Source of the DNA: Pseudomonadota bacterium
Lineage (GTDB): Bacteria > Pseudomonadota > Gammaproteobacteria > Burkholderiales > Burkholderiaceae_C
Direction of reading: 5' to 3'
DNA: 64,000 bases
Assembly (NCBI GenBank): GCA_018241265.1
Contig: JAFEEF010000049.1
Coordinates: 62,001-126,000, forward strand
Shown: positions 51,670 to 60,374 of the stretch, piece by piece
How the letters are laid out: each line of letters begins with the position of its first letter
How positions within the stretch are numbered: the first letter of the stretch is position 1
Notes under the pieces: generated by a model
Databases searched by the model: none
Told to the model about the DNA's origin: nothing
What the model saw: the letters and a program-made list of their open reading frames with translations, nothing else
Position numbers and translations under genes: made by a program

Positions 51670-52269
51670 ATGAACGTGCGAACCAAAGCCACCAGCATCG
51701 CCATCCTTCTTCTGACTGCAGGTTGTGCTGGCAGCCCTTATGACATCGCCAAGAAGCATGATGCCCTTCGTGACTACCAAGGAGTCGATAGCGGATTTAT
51801 CGTGGCCGGCGCGGGGGCTGTGAAGGACTCTCGTCTCTCAATCTCAGGCGTCACCTTCCGTCGCCGAGGAACGGAAGAACTCGTCAGTTTCGGCTTCAAG
51901 CCTAAGCAACCGCTTCTGCCAGGTGGGTCATCGGTGGACTTTGAATCCGCCATAGCGGCAGGAACCATTTGGGTCAAGCGTCTTCCTCCTGGCGACTATG
52001 AAATCGTCAGTACTACTGGAACTCAATTCGGCCGATACGAATACAACTGCAGTAGACCTATACCGCCGATCATCATCTTCACGATTAAAACGGGCGAAGT
52101 TGCGTATCTCGGCCGCTACGTCTCGATGTCGCGTTGGCCCGTATGTGGTGACGTTAGTATCTCGGAAGACGAACGCGCGGATATAGCCACCGCCAAAGCC
52201 CACAATCCCGATCTGCCAGTCGCAGTTGTTCGTTCGTTCGTTCCCCCCGCCGCTCAGAGAAAACTCTAA
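51670..52269 (+). CDS. Putative lipoprotein of unknown function
   Basis: 199 residues from ATG 51670. The N-terminus has a lipoprotein signal, AILLLTAGC with lipobox L-T-A-G-C, so it is probably lipidated at that Cys. The mature part resembles beta-rich small envelope proteins (GTIWVKRLPPGDYEIVSTTG), similar in style to DUF2846-like lipoproteins with a prealbumin-like fold; this is tentative. Codon use is clearly less GC-rich than in the preceding genes, suggesting recent acquisition. Confidence 0.7.
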   Translation: MNVRTKATSIAILLLTAGCAGSPYDIAKKHDALRDYQGVDSGFIVAGAGAVKDSRLSISGVTFRRRGTEELVSFGFKPKQPLLPGGSSVDFESAIAAGTIWVKRLPPGDYEIVSTTGTQFGRYEYNCSRPIPPIIIFTIKTGEVAYLGRYVSMSRWPVCGDVSISEDERADIATAKAHNPDLPVAVVRSFVPPAAQRKL

Positions 52270-52327
52270 TACAGCGACTTCGTCGATCGTCGAGCCTTTG
52301 CGCCAGATCGCGCTTCAATCCTTCTTC

Positions 52328-52930
52328 GTGTTTACACTTCGCATTCTGGCCGCTGTGCCACTCGCAGTATTGGCGGCATCTTGCGCCTGGGGGCAGGCTC
52401 AGCCCGCTCAAATCGCCGTACCGGGCCACACGGTCGAAGTCACACCCCTTCCACCCAAAGCATTCCCGACGCCGAAGCGATTGCCTCTAGAAGTCGATAC
52501 GGAGGCTGCGGAGACCTTTGTGCGACTCGGGTTCGGCCTGTTTCTCCCTGGTGGAAAGAACTTCCAGTCCACCGAATTCCTGACACCGTTGTTGAGCACG
52601 GAACAAGCGGCTCACTTGGTTGAATTGGTGCCCGAATACCGTACGTTCCGCGGAAAGGCTGTCGCCGAGGCAATTCGGCGCCTCTCGGGCTGGGTCTCTG
52701 GCGTTCAGTTTGGTCGCGAAGGCGCACCTGTCGTCTACATTGAGCTGCCGTATTGGACTGATCAGCGAGAGGGCCCGGTTACCGTCGGAACGGGTGCGCG
52801 CATCTCGGACGAAGAAAACGCCAAGTTCGTTGAGGAACTAAGGGCGGTCTTCGTCGGACAACTGGGTGCTGAGGAGTTCGGGCCCGATCGAATTCGGAAG
52901 CGGCTTATTCGCATCTGGTGGCACGGATGA
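52328..52930 (+). CDS. Secreted protein of unknown function
   Basis: About 200 residues if started at GTG 52328, which gives a good signal peptide (TLRILAAVPLAVLAASCAWG, cleavage after AQA). The frame is open upstream, so another start is possible. The mature part reads VTPLPPKAFPTPKRLPLEVD, then FVRLGFGLFLPGGKNFQSTE and LIRIWWHG at the end; no domain is recognised. It follows the lipoprotein gene by 58 bp within the AT-richer islet and may be co-transcribed. Confidence 0.65.
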   Translation: MFTLRILAAVPLAVLAASCAWGQAQPAQIAVPGHTVEVTPLPPKAFPTPKRLPLEVDTEAAETFVRLGFGLFLPGGKNFQSTEFLTPLLSTEQAAHLVELVPEYRTFRGKAVAEAIRRLSGWVSGVQFGREGAPVVYIELPYWTDQREGPVTVGTGARISDEENAKFVEELRAVFVGQLGAEEFGPDRIRKRLIRIWWHG

Positions 52931-53021
52931 GGCGCGCAGGCCCACGGTCGGCACCGCTTACTATCAACGCGAGGCTTCACCTTCCCGGCCGAGAATAGAC
53001 TTCTGGATTCGGAGAAAGTCC

Positions 53022-53252
53022 ATGCACGATACCGCTTCCGGCCTTGCTCAACGTGGAAAGCAGCTTCCCCTCGAAGAGCGCGAACGTCTCGTTGATGAGC
53101 TGCTTGCCTCTCTCAACGAGCCGTCTGCCGCCGAGCTTGATGCGGCTTGGTCCGCAGAGATTCAGCGTCGCCTCGCCGCCTATGATCGTGGCGAAGTTCA
53201 CGCATTGCCCGCCGAAGAAGTCGTCGCGAAGGCTCGGGCTATCGCTCGGTGA
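53022..53252 (+). CDS. Addiction-module antitoxin (TIGR02574 type), apparently orphan
   Basis: 76 residues with the family core LPLEERERLVDELLASL followed by LDAAWSAEIQRRLAAYDRGE and PAEEVVAKARAIAR. These small proteins are antitoxins for ParE/RelE-like toxins whose gene normally overlaps. A GTGA overlap is present, but the toxin frame that follows is degenerate. A GGAG site precedes ATG 53022. It may now be a solitary antitoxin able to neutralise related toxins. Confidence 0.85.
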   Translation: MHDTASGLAQRGKQLPLEERERLVDELLASLNEPSAAELDAAWSAEIQRRLAAYDRGEVHALPAEEVVAKARAIAR

Positions 53253-53404
53253 GGTTTGTCCGCTTCGTGCCGGCTGCCACCCTAAATCCGTCAGTTGCTC
53301 GCCTCCGACTGGCCGCTGAGCGCTATCCTCGCCCATCGGCGCAGCCCGACCACTTCAGGTCGGGTTCAGATTTGCGGCGCCGGCTCTGTCGAGGAGTAGA
53401 CTGA
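53249..53404 (+). pseudogene. Truncated toxin remnant after the antitoxin
   Basis: From GTG 53249, overlapping the antitoxin stop by 4 bp, the frame begins VRFVRFVPAA, like the first strand of ParE-type toxins, but then reads TLNPSVARLRLAAERYPRPS and stops at 53404 after 51 codons without the toxin fold. A hairpin lies inside it. It is best seen as the beginning of a toxin gene whose body was deleted. Confidence 0.45.
53345..53364 (+). terminator. Short stem-loop between two toxin-antitoxin units
   Basis: CCCGACC (53345-53351) pairs with GGTCGGG (53358-53364) around ACTTCA, followed by TTCAGATTT. It may terminate the upstream antitoxin transcript before the next toxin-antitoxin pair. Confidence 0.5.
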
Positions 53405-53408
53405 CAGC

Positions 53409-53630
53409 ATGGGTGTCATGCTAGGTACCGTAAAGGCAGGAAAGATCGTCGTCGAAGGTTCGGCCCTCGTCGAGGGGGTGGACGTCTATGTCATCACGCC
53501 CGAAGCGGATGGTACGGTTCACCTTCAACCAGACGAACTTGCTGAGCTGGAAGCTGGCATTGCCGAAGCTGACCGCGGTGAGACCATCACGGAAGACGAA
53601 CTCTTCCGTCGCCTGCGTCGCTTTGGCTGA
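53409..53630 (+). CDS. Antitoxin of a RelE/ParE-type module
   Basis: 73 residues: an N-terminal beta-rich segment (MLGTVKAGKIVVEGSALVEG then VDVYVITPEADG) and an acidic helical tail (LAELEAGIAEADRGE, TEDELFRRLRRFG) that would wrap around the toxin. The G-E-x-I-x-E-D-E-L/F ending is typical of antitoxins paired with ParE-like toxins. The toxin gene follows 2 bp after its stop. A GAGGAG ribosome site precedes ATG 53409. Confidence 0.82.
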   Translation: MGVMLGTVKAGKIVVEGSALVEGVDVYVITPEADGTVHLQPDELAELEAGIAEADRGETITEDELFRRLRRFG

Positions 53631-53632
53631 TC

Positions 53633-53932
53633 GTGACGCTCACGGTCCACGTCTCACGACGTGCTGCTCGCGAGATCGAACGCCTCGCCGAGTGGTGGTC
53701 GGTCCATCGTCCCGCGGCACCCGGCGCCGTATCAGCAGACTTGGCTGCAGCGCTCTCGATCCTTCGCGAGCAGCCGGGCATCGGCTCTCGGGTGGTTCAA
53801 GCTGGCTCGCCGGACACGCGCCGGTTTCACTTGGACCGTATTGGTCATTGGGTGTACTACCGCACCAAACTTGATCGGCTCGAACTCTTGTCCGTCTGGT
53901 ATTCGGGGCGCAAGCGCATGCCAGAGGTGTGA
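53633..53932 (+). CDS. RelE/ParE-superfamily toxin
   Basis: 99 residues starting at GTG. The ParE/RelE fold is visible: VSRRAAREIERLAEWW, a helix AVSADLAAALSILREQPGIG, then RFHLDRIGHWVYYRTKLDRL and ELLSVWYSGRKRMPEV, where the Y-x-x and W-Y-x-x-R positions match the toxin core. It could be a gyrase poison or ribosome-dependent RNase. Translation is coupled to its antitoxin by a 2-bp gap. Confidence 0.88.
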   Translation: MTLTVHVSRRAAREIERLAEWWSVHRPAAPGAVSADLAAALSILREQPGIGSRVVQAGSPDTRRFHLDRIGHWVYYRTKLDRLELLSVWYSGRKRMPEV

Positions 53933-54107
53933 TGCCTGACCCTTATTTAGGGCGTACATCCACCGGCAAGGCATTTCGCCGTCGGGCACTCAGTTCAAGT
54001 GTTGTGCTCGAGACGCTATAGCTTGGCTTCGATGCGTCGCAACGCGCGATGTCCTCATCGGCGCGTCGAAAGCCGACTCGCGCTCGCCGCCCCCAACGAG
54101 CGCCGGT

Positions 54108-56015
54108 TCAGTCGAGAAACACCGCCCCCGCCGACGGCCCGCCTACGTTCACCGTGCCCGCCACGCTGCCCGACGCCAGATCCACGACGATCACCGTGTT
54201 CGACGTCCCGTCCGTCACCAGCGCCTGCTTGCCGTCGGCGCTGATCGCGATCCCGGACGGATGTCCGCCAGTCGCGATCGAGCCGAGCAGCTGCAAGGTC
54301 GCGCCGTCGAGCAGGTCGACCTTGCCGTGCTGGTCGGCGACGTACAGCACGCTGCCGTCTGCGCCGGCCGCCAGGCCGACGTACGACGGGCCGCCCGGCA
54401 CGACGACGCTCTTCACGAAGACGTCGTTCGCGGTGTCCCACACGCCGACCTGGGCCGCGCTCAGGAAGCCGAGCGCGTAGCTCGCAGTCCCGGTGCGGTT
54501 CGACGTCACGATGCCGGGAATGAAGGGGAACGACGAGATCGGCTTCTGCGCGCCGGTCGTGGTGTCGATCTTCACGATGCCGCCGGCCACCGGCGGCCCG
54601 TCGATCTCGAGCGCCTCGTAGCTCGCGAGCAGCGAGCGGCCGTCGCCCGAAGCGGCGATGTCGAGCGCCGAGCCGATGCCGCCGTTGGCCGGCACGCGCA
54701 CCCGGATCGCGCCGGTCGCGATCTCCAGGTTGGCGTTGATCACGCGCACCAGCGAGCCTTCGTTGACGTAGACCTTGTTGCCGAGCGCGGCTGCCGAGCT
54801 CGCGATGATCAGGTTGTCGGCGATCGGGCGTGCCGGCGTCGGCGCGTCGGGCGTGCGCTGCACCGCGACGTTGGCGACCTCGGGAATGAAGACCTTGCCG
54901 GCCGCGAGCACGCCGGCCTGCGGCGCGTCGCCCACGGCGAAGCCGGTCTGCGTGGTCAGGCTCGCGGTGTCGACGCGCGCCACGCGGTTGCTGTTCTCGT
55001 TCAGGATCACCGCGTTGCCGTTGGACTTGACGACGATCGCGTACGGCGGCGCGATGCTGCGCAGCGTGTGCCGGGTCGCGAGCGTCGCGGCATCGATCAC
55101 GAGCGTCGTACCGTAGGTCAGGTCGGTCGAGTACAGCGTGCTGCCGTCGGGCGAGATGCCGAGCCGGTACGGATTGGTCTGGCCGAGCGCGACCGAGCCC
55201 TTGATCGTGTGCGTCGCCACGTCGATCGCGGTCAGCGTGCCGGCGCTGACGTAGCAGGTCTTGCCGTCGGGCGACAGCGCGTCGCCGAACGCCACGGCCG
55301 ACGTCGCGATCGTGACCGTGTGCGCGACGGTGCGCGTCGCGATGTCGATCAGCGACACGACGTTGCCGCCGACCACGAGCAAGGTCTTGCCGTCCGGCGT
55401 GACGAGCGGCGGCGCGACGACCACGCTCGACGTCAGCGGGATCGTGCCGGTCACCGCCAGGGTCGCCGCATCGAAGATCGTGACCGCGTTGCCGGCCGGC
55501 ACGAACAGGCTGGTGCCGTCGGGCGAGATGCCTATCGGGTACAGATGGAACGGCGACGCGCCCGGCACCGGGCTCGCGCTGGTCGCGCCGCTCAGCGTGT
55601 CGAGCGACATCACCACGACGTCGCCGGCGGCGAGGATGCCGGTGGCATAGACATGGCGCCCCGCGGTATCCCGCACCATTTTCACGACGCTGCCCGGCAT
55701 CGGGTACGTCTTGATCACGGCACCGGTCGTGCCGTCGAGCACCGCGACGAGGCTCGGCGAGCCGCCCTGCACGTCGTTCTGCGCCGTCGTCGTGGTGCCG
55801 ATGTAGAGCTTGCTTTCCTCGGGGCTCAGCAGCAGGTCGACGGCGCCGGGCGGCGTGCTCAGGGTGCGGATCGGCGCGCCGCCGATGTCCCTGAACTGGC
55901 TCACCGAGCCGCCGGGTCCGGCGAGCGACACATAGGCCTCGGCGGCCAGGGCCGGGAGCGCCGCGCAGCAGAGCAGCACGGCGGCGAACGTGCGGATGGC
56001 GTGGTGGAGCTTCAT
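54108..56015 (-). CDS. Secreted YncE/YVTN-type beta-propeller protein
   Basis: 635 residues. A signal peptide (FAAVLLCCAALPALAAEA) precedes a long series of about 40-45-residue beta-propeller blades containing SPDG-x-x-L/C-Y-V motifs: GISPDGTSLFVPAG, DALSPDGKTCYVSAG, GISPDGSTLYSTD, LAAGADGSVLYVAD, AISADGKQALVTDGTS. The length suggests two propellers. No catalytic residues are evident; such proteins bind ligands or partners in the periplasm or outside the cell. Its start overlaps the stop of a short paralogous fragment (ATGA), and both are divergent from the ECF/CHAT operon. Confidence 0.88.
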   Translation of the reverse strand: MKLHHAIRTFAAVLLCCAALPALAAEAYVSLAGPGGSVSQFRDIGGAPIRTLSTPPGAVDLLLSPEESKLYIGTTTTAQNDVQGGSPSLVAVLDGTTGAVIKTYPMPGSVVKMVRDTAGRHVYATGILAAGDVVVMSLDTLSGATSASPVPGASPFHLYPIGISPDGTSLFVPAGNAVTIFDAATLAVTGTIPLTSSVVVAPPLVTPDGKTLLVVGGNVVSLIDIATRTVAHTVTIATSAVAFGDALSPDGKTCYVSAGTLTAIDVATHTIKGSVALGQTNPYRLGISPDGSTLYSTDLTYGTTLVIDAATLATRHTLRSIAPPYAIVVKSNGNAVILNENSNRVARVDTASLTTQTGFAVGDAPQAGVLAAGKVFIPEVANVAVQRTPDAPTPARPIADNLIIASSAAALGNKVYVNEGSLVRVINANLEIATGAIRVRVPANGGIGSALDIAASGDGRSLLASYEALEIDGPPVAGGIVKIDTTTGAQKPISSFPFIPGIVTSNRTGTASYALGFLSAAQVGVWDTANDVFVKSVVVPGGPSYVGLAAGADGSVLYVADQHGKVDLLDGATLQLLGSIATGGHPSGIAISADGKQALVTDGTSNTVIVVDLASGSVAGTVNVGGPSAGAVFLD

Positions 56016-56170
56016 GGTGCGGTAGTCCGAAGTTCAAGGCCGCCGTTGGTGTCGAAGCGGCTGATCGATCCACCCGGCCCGCCGATCGAAGCATCGGCCG
56101 CGAGGGTGGAAAGCGCCGCGCCACCCAGCAGCGCAGCGGCGAGGGTTCGAACAAGGACTGGGCGCTTCAT
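56012..56170 (-). CDS. 52-residue secreted fragment paralogous to the beta-propeller N-terminus
   Basis: It has a signal peptide (VRTLAAALLGGAALSTLAAD) and then SIGGPGGSISRFDTNGG, which closely parallels SLAGPGGSVSQFRDIGG at the start of the mature beta-propeller protein encoded immediately downstream. It stops after 52 residues in a 4-bp overlap with that gene. It appears to be a duplicated and truncated copy, now possibly acting as a leader that couples translation. Whether the peptide is made and has a role is unknown. Confidence 0.65.
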   Translation of the reverse strand: MKRPVLVRTLAAALLGGAALSTLAADASIGGPGGSISRFDTNGGLELRTTAP

Positions 56171-56302
56171 GGCGGCAAGTGGACTCCCGCACCTCGACCG
56201 TTGTCCATCGCCGCCGGCTGAACTTCTAGGGGGACGGGCGCGGTCATCGAGGCCGATACTCCGTGACACGGCTCGTCGCAGCCTACCGCTTAGCATAGGG
56301 GG

Positions 56303-56875
56303 ATGGCCGCCGATGCCGATGCCGATGCCGATGGAGACGACGCCGCGCTCGTGGCGCGCTGCCGGCGCGGCGACGGCGCGGCCTGGTCGCTGCTGGTGCG
56401 GCGCTACCAGCGGCTGGTCTATGCCATCGTGATGCGCGCCGGTCTCGACGAGCACCATGCGGCCGACGTCTTCCAGACCGTCTTCAGCCGCTTGCTGCAG
56501 CACTTGCCGCGCATCGCCGATCCGTCGCGGCTGCAGGCCTGGATCGTCACCTGCGCGAAGCGCGAGGCGATCGCGCTGGTGCGCAAGGCGCGTCGCACCG
56601 TGTCGCTGACGCCGGAGGACGACGACGCGGCCGAGCCCGACATCGTCGACGACGCGCTGATCCCCGAGGAGCTGCTCGCCACGCTGCAGGACGCGCACGG
56701 CCTGCGCTTGGCGCTCGAGCGGCTCGACGTGCGCTGCCGGGCGCTGATCGAGCTGTCCTTCGGCGACGACGACCTGCCGTACGACGAGATCGGCCGGCGC
56801 ATGGCGATGCCGGTCGGCAGCATCGGGCCGACGCGCGGCCGCTGTCTCGACAAGCTGCGCAAGCTGATGACATGA
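56303..56875 (+). CDS. ECF-type RNA polymerase sigma factor at the CHAT/subtilase locus
   Basis: 190 residues. After a repetitive acidic start (ADADADADGDD) region 2 reads ALVARCRRGDGAAWSLLVRR, HHAADVFQTVFSRLLQHLPR and LQAWIVTCAKREAIALVRKA. Region 4 reads LDVRCRALIELSFGDDDLPY, DEIGRRMAMPVGSIGPTRGR. It would direct RNA polymerase to a special promoter set. It is the first gene of an operon with a small unknown protein, a CHAT protease-like protein and a subtilase. The start ATG is directly against a GGGGG run, an unusually short ribosome-site spacing. Confidence 0.9.
   Translation: MAADADADADGDDAALVARCRRGDGAAWSLLVRRYQRLVYAIVMRAGLDEHHAADVFQTVFSRLLQHLPRIADPSRLQAWIVTCAKREAIALVRKARRTVSLTPEDDDAAEPDIVDDALIPEELLATLQDAHGLRLALERLDVRCRALIELSFGDDDLPYDEIGRRMAMPVGSIGPTRGRCLDKLRKLMT
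56309..56332 (+). repeat. Hexanucleotide tandem repeat (GCCGAT)x4 in the ECF sigma factor start
   Basis: Four perfect GCCGAT units encode the alternating Ala-Asp run after the second codon. Hexanucleotide slippage would change the run by two residues without breaking the frame. Confidence 0.85.
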
Positions 56876-56936
56876 GCGCCATGTATCTGCACCGCCCCGA
56901 TCGCCTCTGTAGCCGCAACGCACCATCGTTCGCGCC

Positions 56937-57449
56937 ATGAACCCCGACGACCCGACCGATCCGGACGACGCCCGCCGCCTGCGTGCCGCCCTCGCGCTGC
57001 GCGACGCGCCCGCCGCCTGGGTGCGCGCCGCGGAGGCGCTGTGGCCCGAGCATGGCCTGGGTCTGGCCGGCGCGGTGCGACGCGTCGTCGCCGCGCTGCG
57101 CTTCGACAGTGCGACGGCATCGCCGGCGCTGGCCGGCGTGCGCAGCAGCGCGCCGGGCGCGGCACGCCATCTGCTGTTCAGCGCCGAGGGCCGCGACATC
57201 GACCTGCGCATCGCCCCCGCCGGCGAGGCCTGGCTGCTCGTCGGTCAGATCCTCGGACCCGACGAGGCCGGCCGCATCGACGTCGTCAGCACCGCGGCCG
57301 ATCGCCCGGTGGTCGGCCGCGCCGAGTTGAATGCGCTCGGCGAGTTCCGCATCGACGACGTCGCCGCGGGCCGCTACCGGATCGTGCTGAACCTGGGCGA
57401 CGACGCGATCGAGCTGCCGGAGGTCGATGTCGGCGATGGAGCGCGCTGA
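56937..57449 (+). CDS. Protein of unknown function in the ECF/CHAT operon
   Basis: 170 residues, no signal peptide or membrane segment. The N-terminal half is helical and Ala/Arg-rich (RRLRAALALRDAPAAWVRAA). The second half looks like a small beta-sandwich with SAEGRDIDLRIAPAGEAWLL, VGQILGPDEAGRIDVV and LNALGEFRIDDVAAGRYRIV, similar in style to carboxypeptidase-regulatory or adhesin-like beta domains. It has no zinc-anti-sigma motif, but its position right after the sigma gene makes a regulatory role possible. Its end overlaps the CHAT gene start by 23 bp. Confidence 0.75.
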   Translation: MNPDDPTDPDDARRLRAALALRDAPAAWVRAAEALWPEHGLGLAGAVRRVVAALRFDSATASPALAGVRSSAPGAARHLLFSAEGRDIDLRIAPAGEAWLLVGQILGPDEAGRIDVVSTAADRPVVGRAELNALGEFRIDDVAAGRYRIVLNLGDDAIELPEVDVGDGAR

Positions 57450-60282
57450 CGCCGAACCCGGCGCAGCGGCGGCCGATGCCGCCCTGGACGAAGCGCGCCG
57501 CTGGATCGCCGGCGGTGGCACGCTGCCGGCCGATCCGGCCGAGGCCTTGCGCGTCGCGCGCGCCATCAAGGACCTTTGCTATGCGGCCTGGAGCAGCGAG
57601 CCGCAGTTCGCCGGCCGTGCCGCGCAGGCGCTCGAACGGCTGCGCGACCACGCAGCCGGCGGCGCGACGCAGCGGCAGATCGCGGCGCTCGCCCATTGGA
57701 CCCGCGCGATCGCGCAGCTCGCCGGCGGCGACATGGCCGGCGCGATCGACAGCCTCGATGCGGCCGCCGCCGGCTTCGTCGTCGCCGGCTGCGATGCCGA
57801 AGCGGCGCAGACCCGCGTGCCGCGCATCATGGCGCTGTCCATGCTCGGCCGGCACGACGAGGCGGTGGCCTGTGCCGAAGATGCGCAACGCCGCTTCGTC
57901 GTGCTCGGCGACCGCCGCTCGGCCGCCAAGACCAGCCTGAACCTCGGCAGCCTGCACCTGCGCCACGACGAATACGCGGCCGCGGCGCATCACTACCGGC
58001 AGGCGAGCGTGCTGTTCGCGCGCATCGCCGATCGCGAGCATTCGGTGATGGCCGACATCGGCATCGCCGATGCATCGACCGCGCTCGGCGAGATCGACGA
58101 GGCGGCGCGCCTCTACGCACGCGCCCGCATGCGCGCCGCGACGCACGGCCTGCCGGTGCTCGAAGCGGTGGCCGACGAATCGATGGCGCTGCTCGACCTG
58201 GCGCGCGGCCGCTACGCCGAGGCGCTGGCCGGCTTCGAGCAGGCGCGCCGCCGCTACGAAGCGCTCGCGATGCCGCAGCACCTCGCGATCGCCGAGAAGC
58301 AGCTCGCCGACGCCTACCTCGAGCTGCGCCTGCTGCCCGAAGCGCTCGCGCTCTACGAGCCGGCGCTGGCCCGCATGCAGGCGCTCGGCATGCCCGACGA
58401 TGCGGCCTGGACGCTCGCGCAGCGCGGCCGCGCGCAGGCGCTCGTCGGGCGCCATGCGCTGGCCGGCGCGTCGTTCGACGCAGCGGCCGCCGGCTTTGCC
58501 GCGCAGGAGAATCCGGTCGGCCGGGCGGCAGTGCAGCTCGCGCGGGCCGAACTGGCGCTGGCCCAAGGCGATGCCGCGCACGCCGAGCGCACCGCGGCCG
58601 ATGCCGCGCGCGGCTTCGCCGATGCAGGGCTCGTCAGCCAGCGCCTGCGCGCCGACGCGACGCGTGCGCAGGCGCTGCTGCGGCAGGGCCGGCCGGCGCG
58701 GACCTTGTTCGCCGAGCTCCTCGACGCCGCCGGCCGCGCCCGGCTGCTCGGACTCGAGGTGCGTTGCCTGGTGGGCAGTGCCGACGCCGCGCTCGCCGAA
58801 GGCGACGAGTCGGCCGCGCGGGCCGCCTACCGGCAGGCGATCGAACGATTCGAGGAACAGCGCGCGGCGCTCCCCGGCGACGACGTCCGCATCGCCTTCC
58901 TGACCGATCACCTGCGCCCGTACGAAGCGCTGCTCGGGCTCGCGCTGCGCGACCACCTGCAAGCGCCGTCGGCGCAGCACGCGGCCGAGGTCTTGCGCTG
59001 GCTCGACCGCACGCGGGCGCGCGCGCTCGACGAGCGGCTCGCGCAGGGGCGGCCCGATGCGGCCGCGGCGGAAGCGGCGCCCGAGGGCATCGCGTTGCGC
59101 GCGCAAGTGCACTGGCTGACGCGCCGCCTGCAACAGCAGCAGGACGACGGCATCGCGCCGGCCGAGCTCGACGCGGCGCGGCGACGTGCCGAGGATGCGC
59201 TGCTCGAGCATGCGCGGCGCGAGCGGCTGGTGAGGGTGCGCGACACCGGCCCGGCGGCGACGGCGGACATCGCCTGCGCGCTGCCCGGCCTGCTGCAGGC
59301 CGACGAGGCGCTGGTCGAATACGGCGTCGCCGACGCCACCCTGTTCGCCTGCATCGTGCGGCGCGACGGCATCGAGGTGCGGCGTGCGCTGGCGCCGATC
59401 GACGCGGTGCGCCAGGCGGTGCAGGCCGCACGCTTCCAGATCGAGACGCTGCGCCACGGCGCCGAGCGGTGGCGCGGGCACCTGGAACGGCTCGCGTCGC
59501 GCGCCCATGCGCACCTGCTGCGGCTGCATGCGCTGCTCTGGGCGCCGCTCGCCGATGCCTTGGCCGACGTCGGCCGCGTGATCGTCGTGGCGCCGGGCGA
59601 TCTCGCGGGCGTGCCGTTCGCAGCCCTCGACGACGGGCACGGTGCGCTCGCCGAGCGCCATCTGATCGCGAGCGCGCCGAGCGCGCGCTACGCCTGCCAG
59701 GCGCTGGGCCGCCTGCCGCAGCCGGCGCGCCGCGCCGTCGTCGTCGGCGAGACCGGCAGGCTGGCGCACACCCAGACCGAGGTGCGGGCGGTCGCGGCGT
59801 GTTTCGGCGACGCGGTGCTGCTGCAAGGCGCGGACGCGACCGCTGCCGGCGTGCAGCAGCTCGCGACCGGCGCCGACGTGCTGCACCTCGCCTGCCACGC
59901 CGAGTTCCGTGCCGACAACCCGATGTTCTCGGCGCTGCACCTCGACGATGCGCCGCTCACCGCCGAGCGCATCGAGACCTTGCAATTGCCGCCCGGCATC
60001 GTCGTGCTGAGCGCCTGCGAAACCGGGTTGTCGGTCGGCGGCGCGGGCGACGAGCACCTGGGTCTCGTGCGGGCGTTCTTCGTTGCCGGCGCGGCGCGCG
60101 TGCTCGCGAGCCTGTGGCCGGTCGACGACGCCGTGACGGCGCGCTTCATGGCGACCTTCTACGACGCGTTGACCGCGGGGCGCGCCCCGGCGGTCGCGCT
60201 GCAGCAGGCGCAACGCGACGTCCGGCGCGCGCATCCGCATCCTTACTTCTGGGCCGCCTTCGCACTCTACGGCGGCTGGTAG
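57427..60282 (+). CDS. TPR-CHAT domain protein (caspase-like protease candidate)
   Basis: 951 residues. Residues about 60-560 are a long series of TPR-like helical hairpins (KTSLNLGSLHLRHDEYAAAA, DESMALLDLARGRYAEALAG, EKQLADAYLELRLLPEALAL). Residues about 620-951 form a CHAT domain: VIVVAPGDLAGVPFAALDDG, catalytic H824 in LHLACHAEF, catalytic C864 in VLSACETGLS, then SLWPVDDAVTARFMATFYDA and the terminal FWAAFALYGG. The His/Cys dyad is intact, so a separase/caspase-like peptidase is likely; in other systems such proteins are activated by partners bound through the TPRs. A start at 57436 is also possible. Confidence 0.9.
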   Translation: MSAMERADAEPGAAAADAALDEARRWIAGGGTLPADPAEALRVARAIKDLCYAAWSSEPQFAGRAAQALERLRDHAAGGATQRQIAALAHWTRAIAQLAGGDMAGAIDSLDAAAAGFVVAGCDAEAAQTRVPRIMALSMLGRHDEAVACAEDAQRRFVVLGDRRSAAKTSLNLGSLHLRHDEYAAAAHHYRQASVLFARIADREHSVMADIGIADASTALGEIDEAARLYARARMRAATHGLPVLEAVADESMALLDLARGRYAEALAGFEQARRRYEALAMPQHLAIAEKQLADAYLELRLLPEALALYEPALARMQALGMPDDAAWTLAQRGRAQALVGRHALAGASFDAAAAGFAAQENPVGRAAVQLARAELALAQGDAAHAERTAADAARGFADAGLVSQRLRADATRAQALLRQGRPARTLFAELLDAAGRARLLGLEVRCLVGSADAALAEGDESAARAAYRQAIERFEEQRAALPGDDVRIAFLTDHLRPYEALLGLALRDHLQAPSAQHAAEVLRWLDRTRARALDERLAQGRPDAAAAEAAPEGIALRAQVHWLTRRLQQQQDDGIAPAELDAARRRAEDALLEHARRERLVRVRDTGPAATADIACALPGLLQADEALVEYGVADATLFACIVRRDGIEVRRALAPIDAVRQAVQAARFQIETLRHGAERWRGHLERLASRAHAHLLRLHALLWAPLADALADVGRVIVVAPGDLAGVPFAALDDGHGALAERHLIASAPSARYACQALGRLPQPARRAVVVGETGRLAHTQTEVRAVAACFGDAVLLQGADATAAGVQQLATGADVLHLACHAEFRADNPMFSALHLDDAPLTAERIETLQLPPGIVVLSACETGLSVGGAGDEHLGLVRAFFVAGAARVLASLWPVDDAVTARFMATFYDALTAGRAPAVALQQAQRDVRRAHPHPYFWAAFALYGGW

Positions 60283-60374
60283 CCTCGCGCCCGGGATGCA
60301 GCCGGCGCGCTGCTGCGTATCACGAGACGTGGACCTGGCTCTGTAGGGCCTGGCCGCACCCCTCGGGAGACAAC

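Noticed and set aside
57576-60374. Long overlapping frame in phase with the subtilase across the CHAT gene
   Set aside because: Arg/Ala-rich translation without domains; it is a shadow of the CHAT gene. The subtilase starts at 60375 with a signal peptide and ribosome site.
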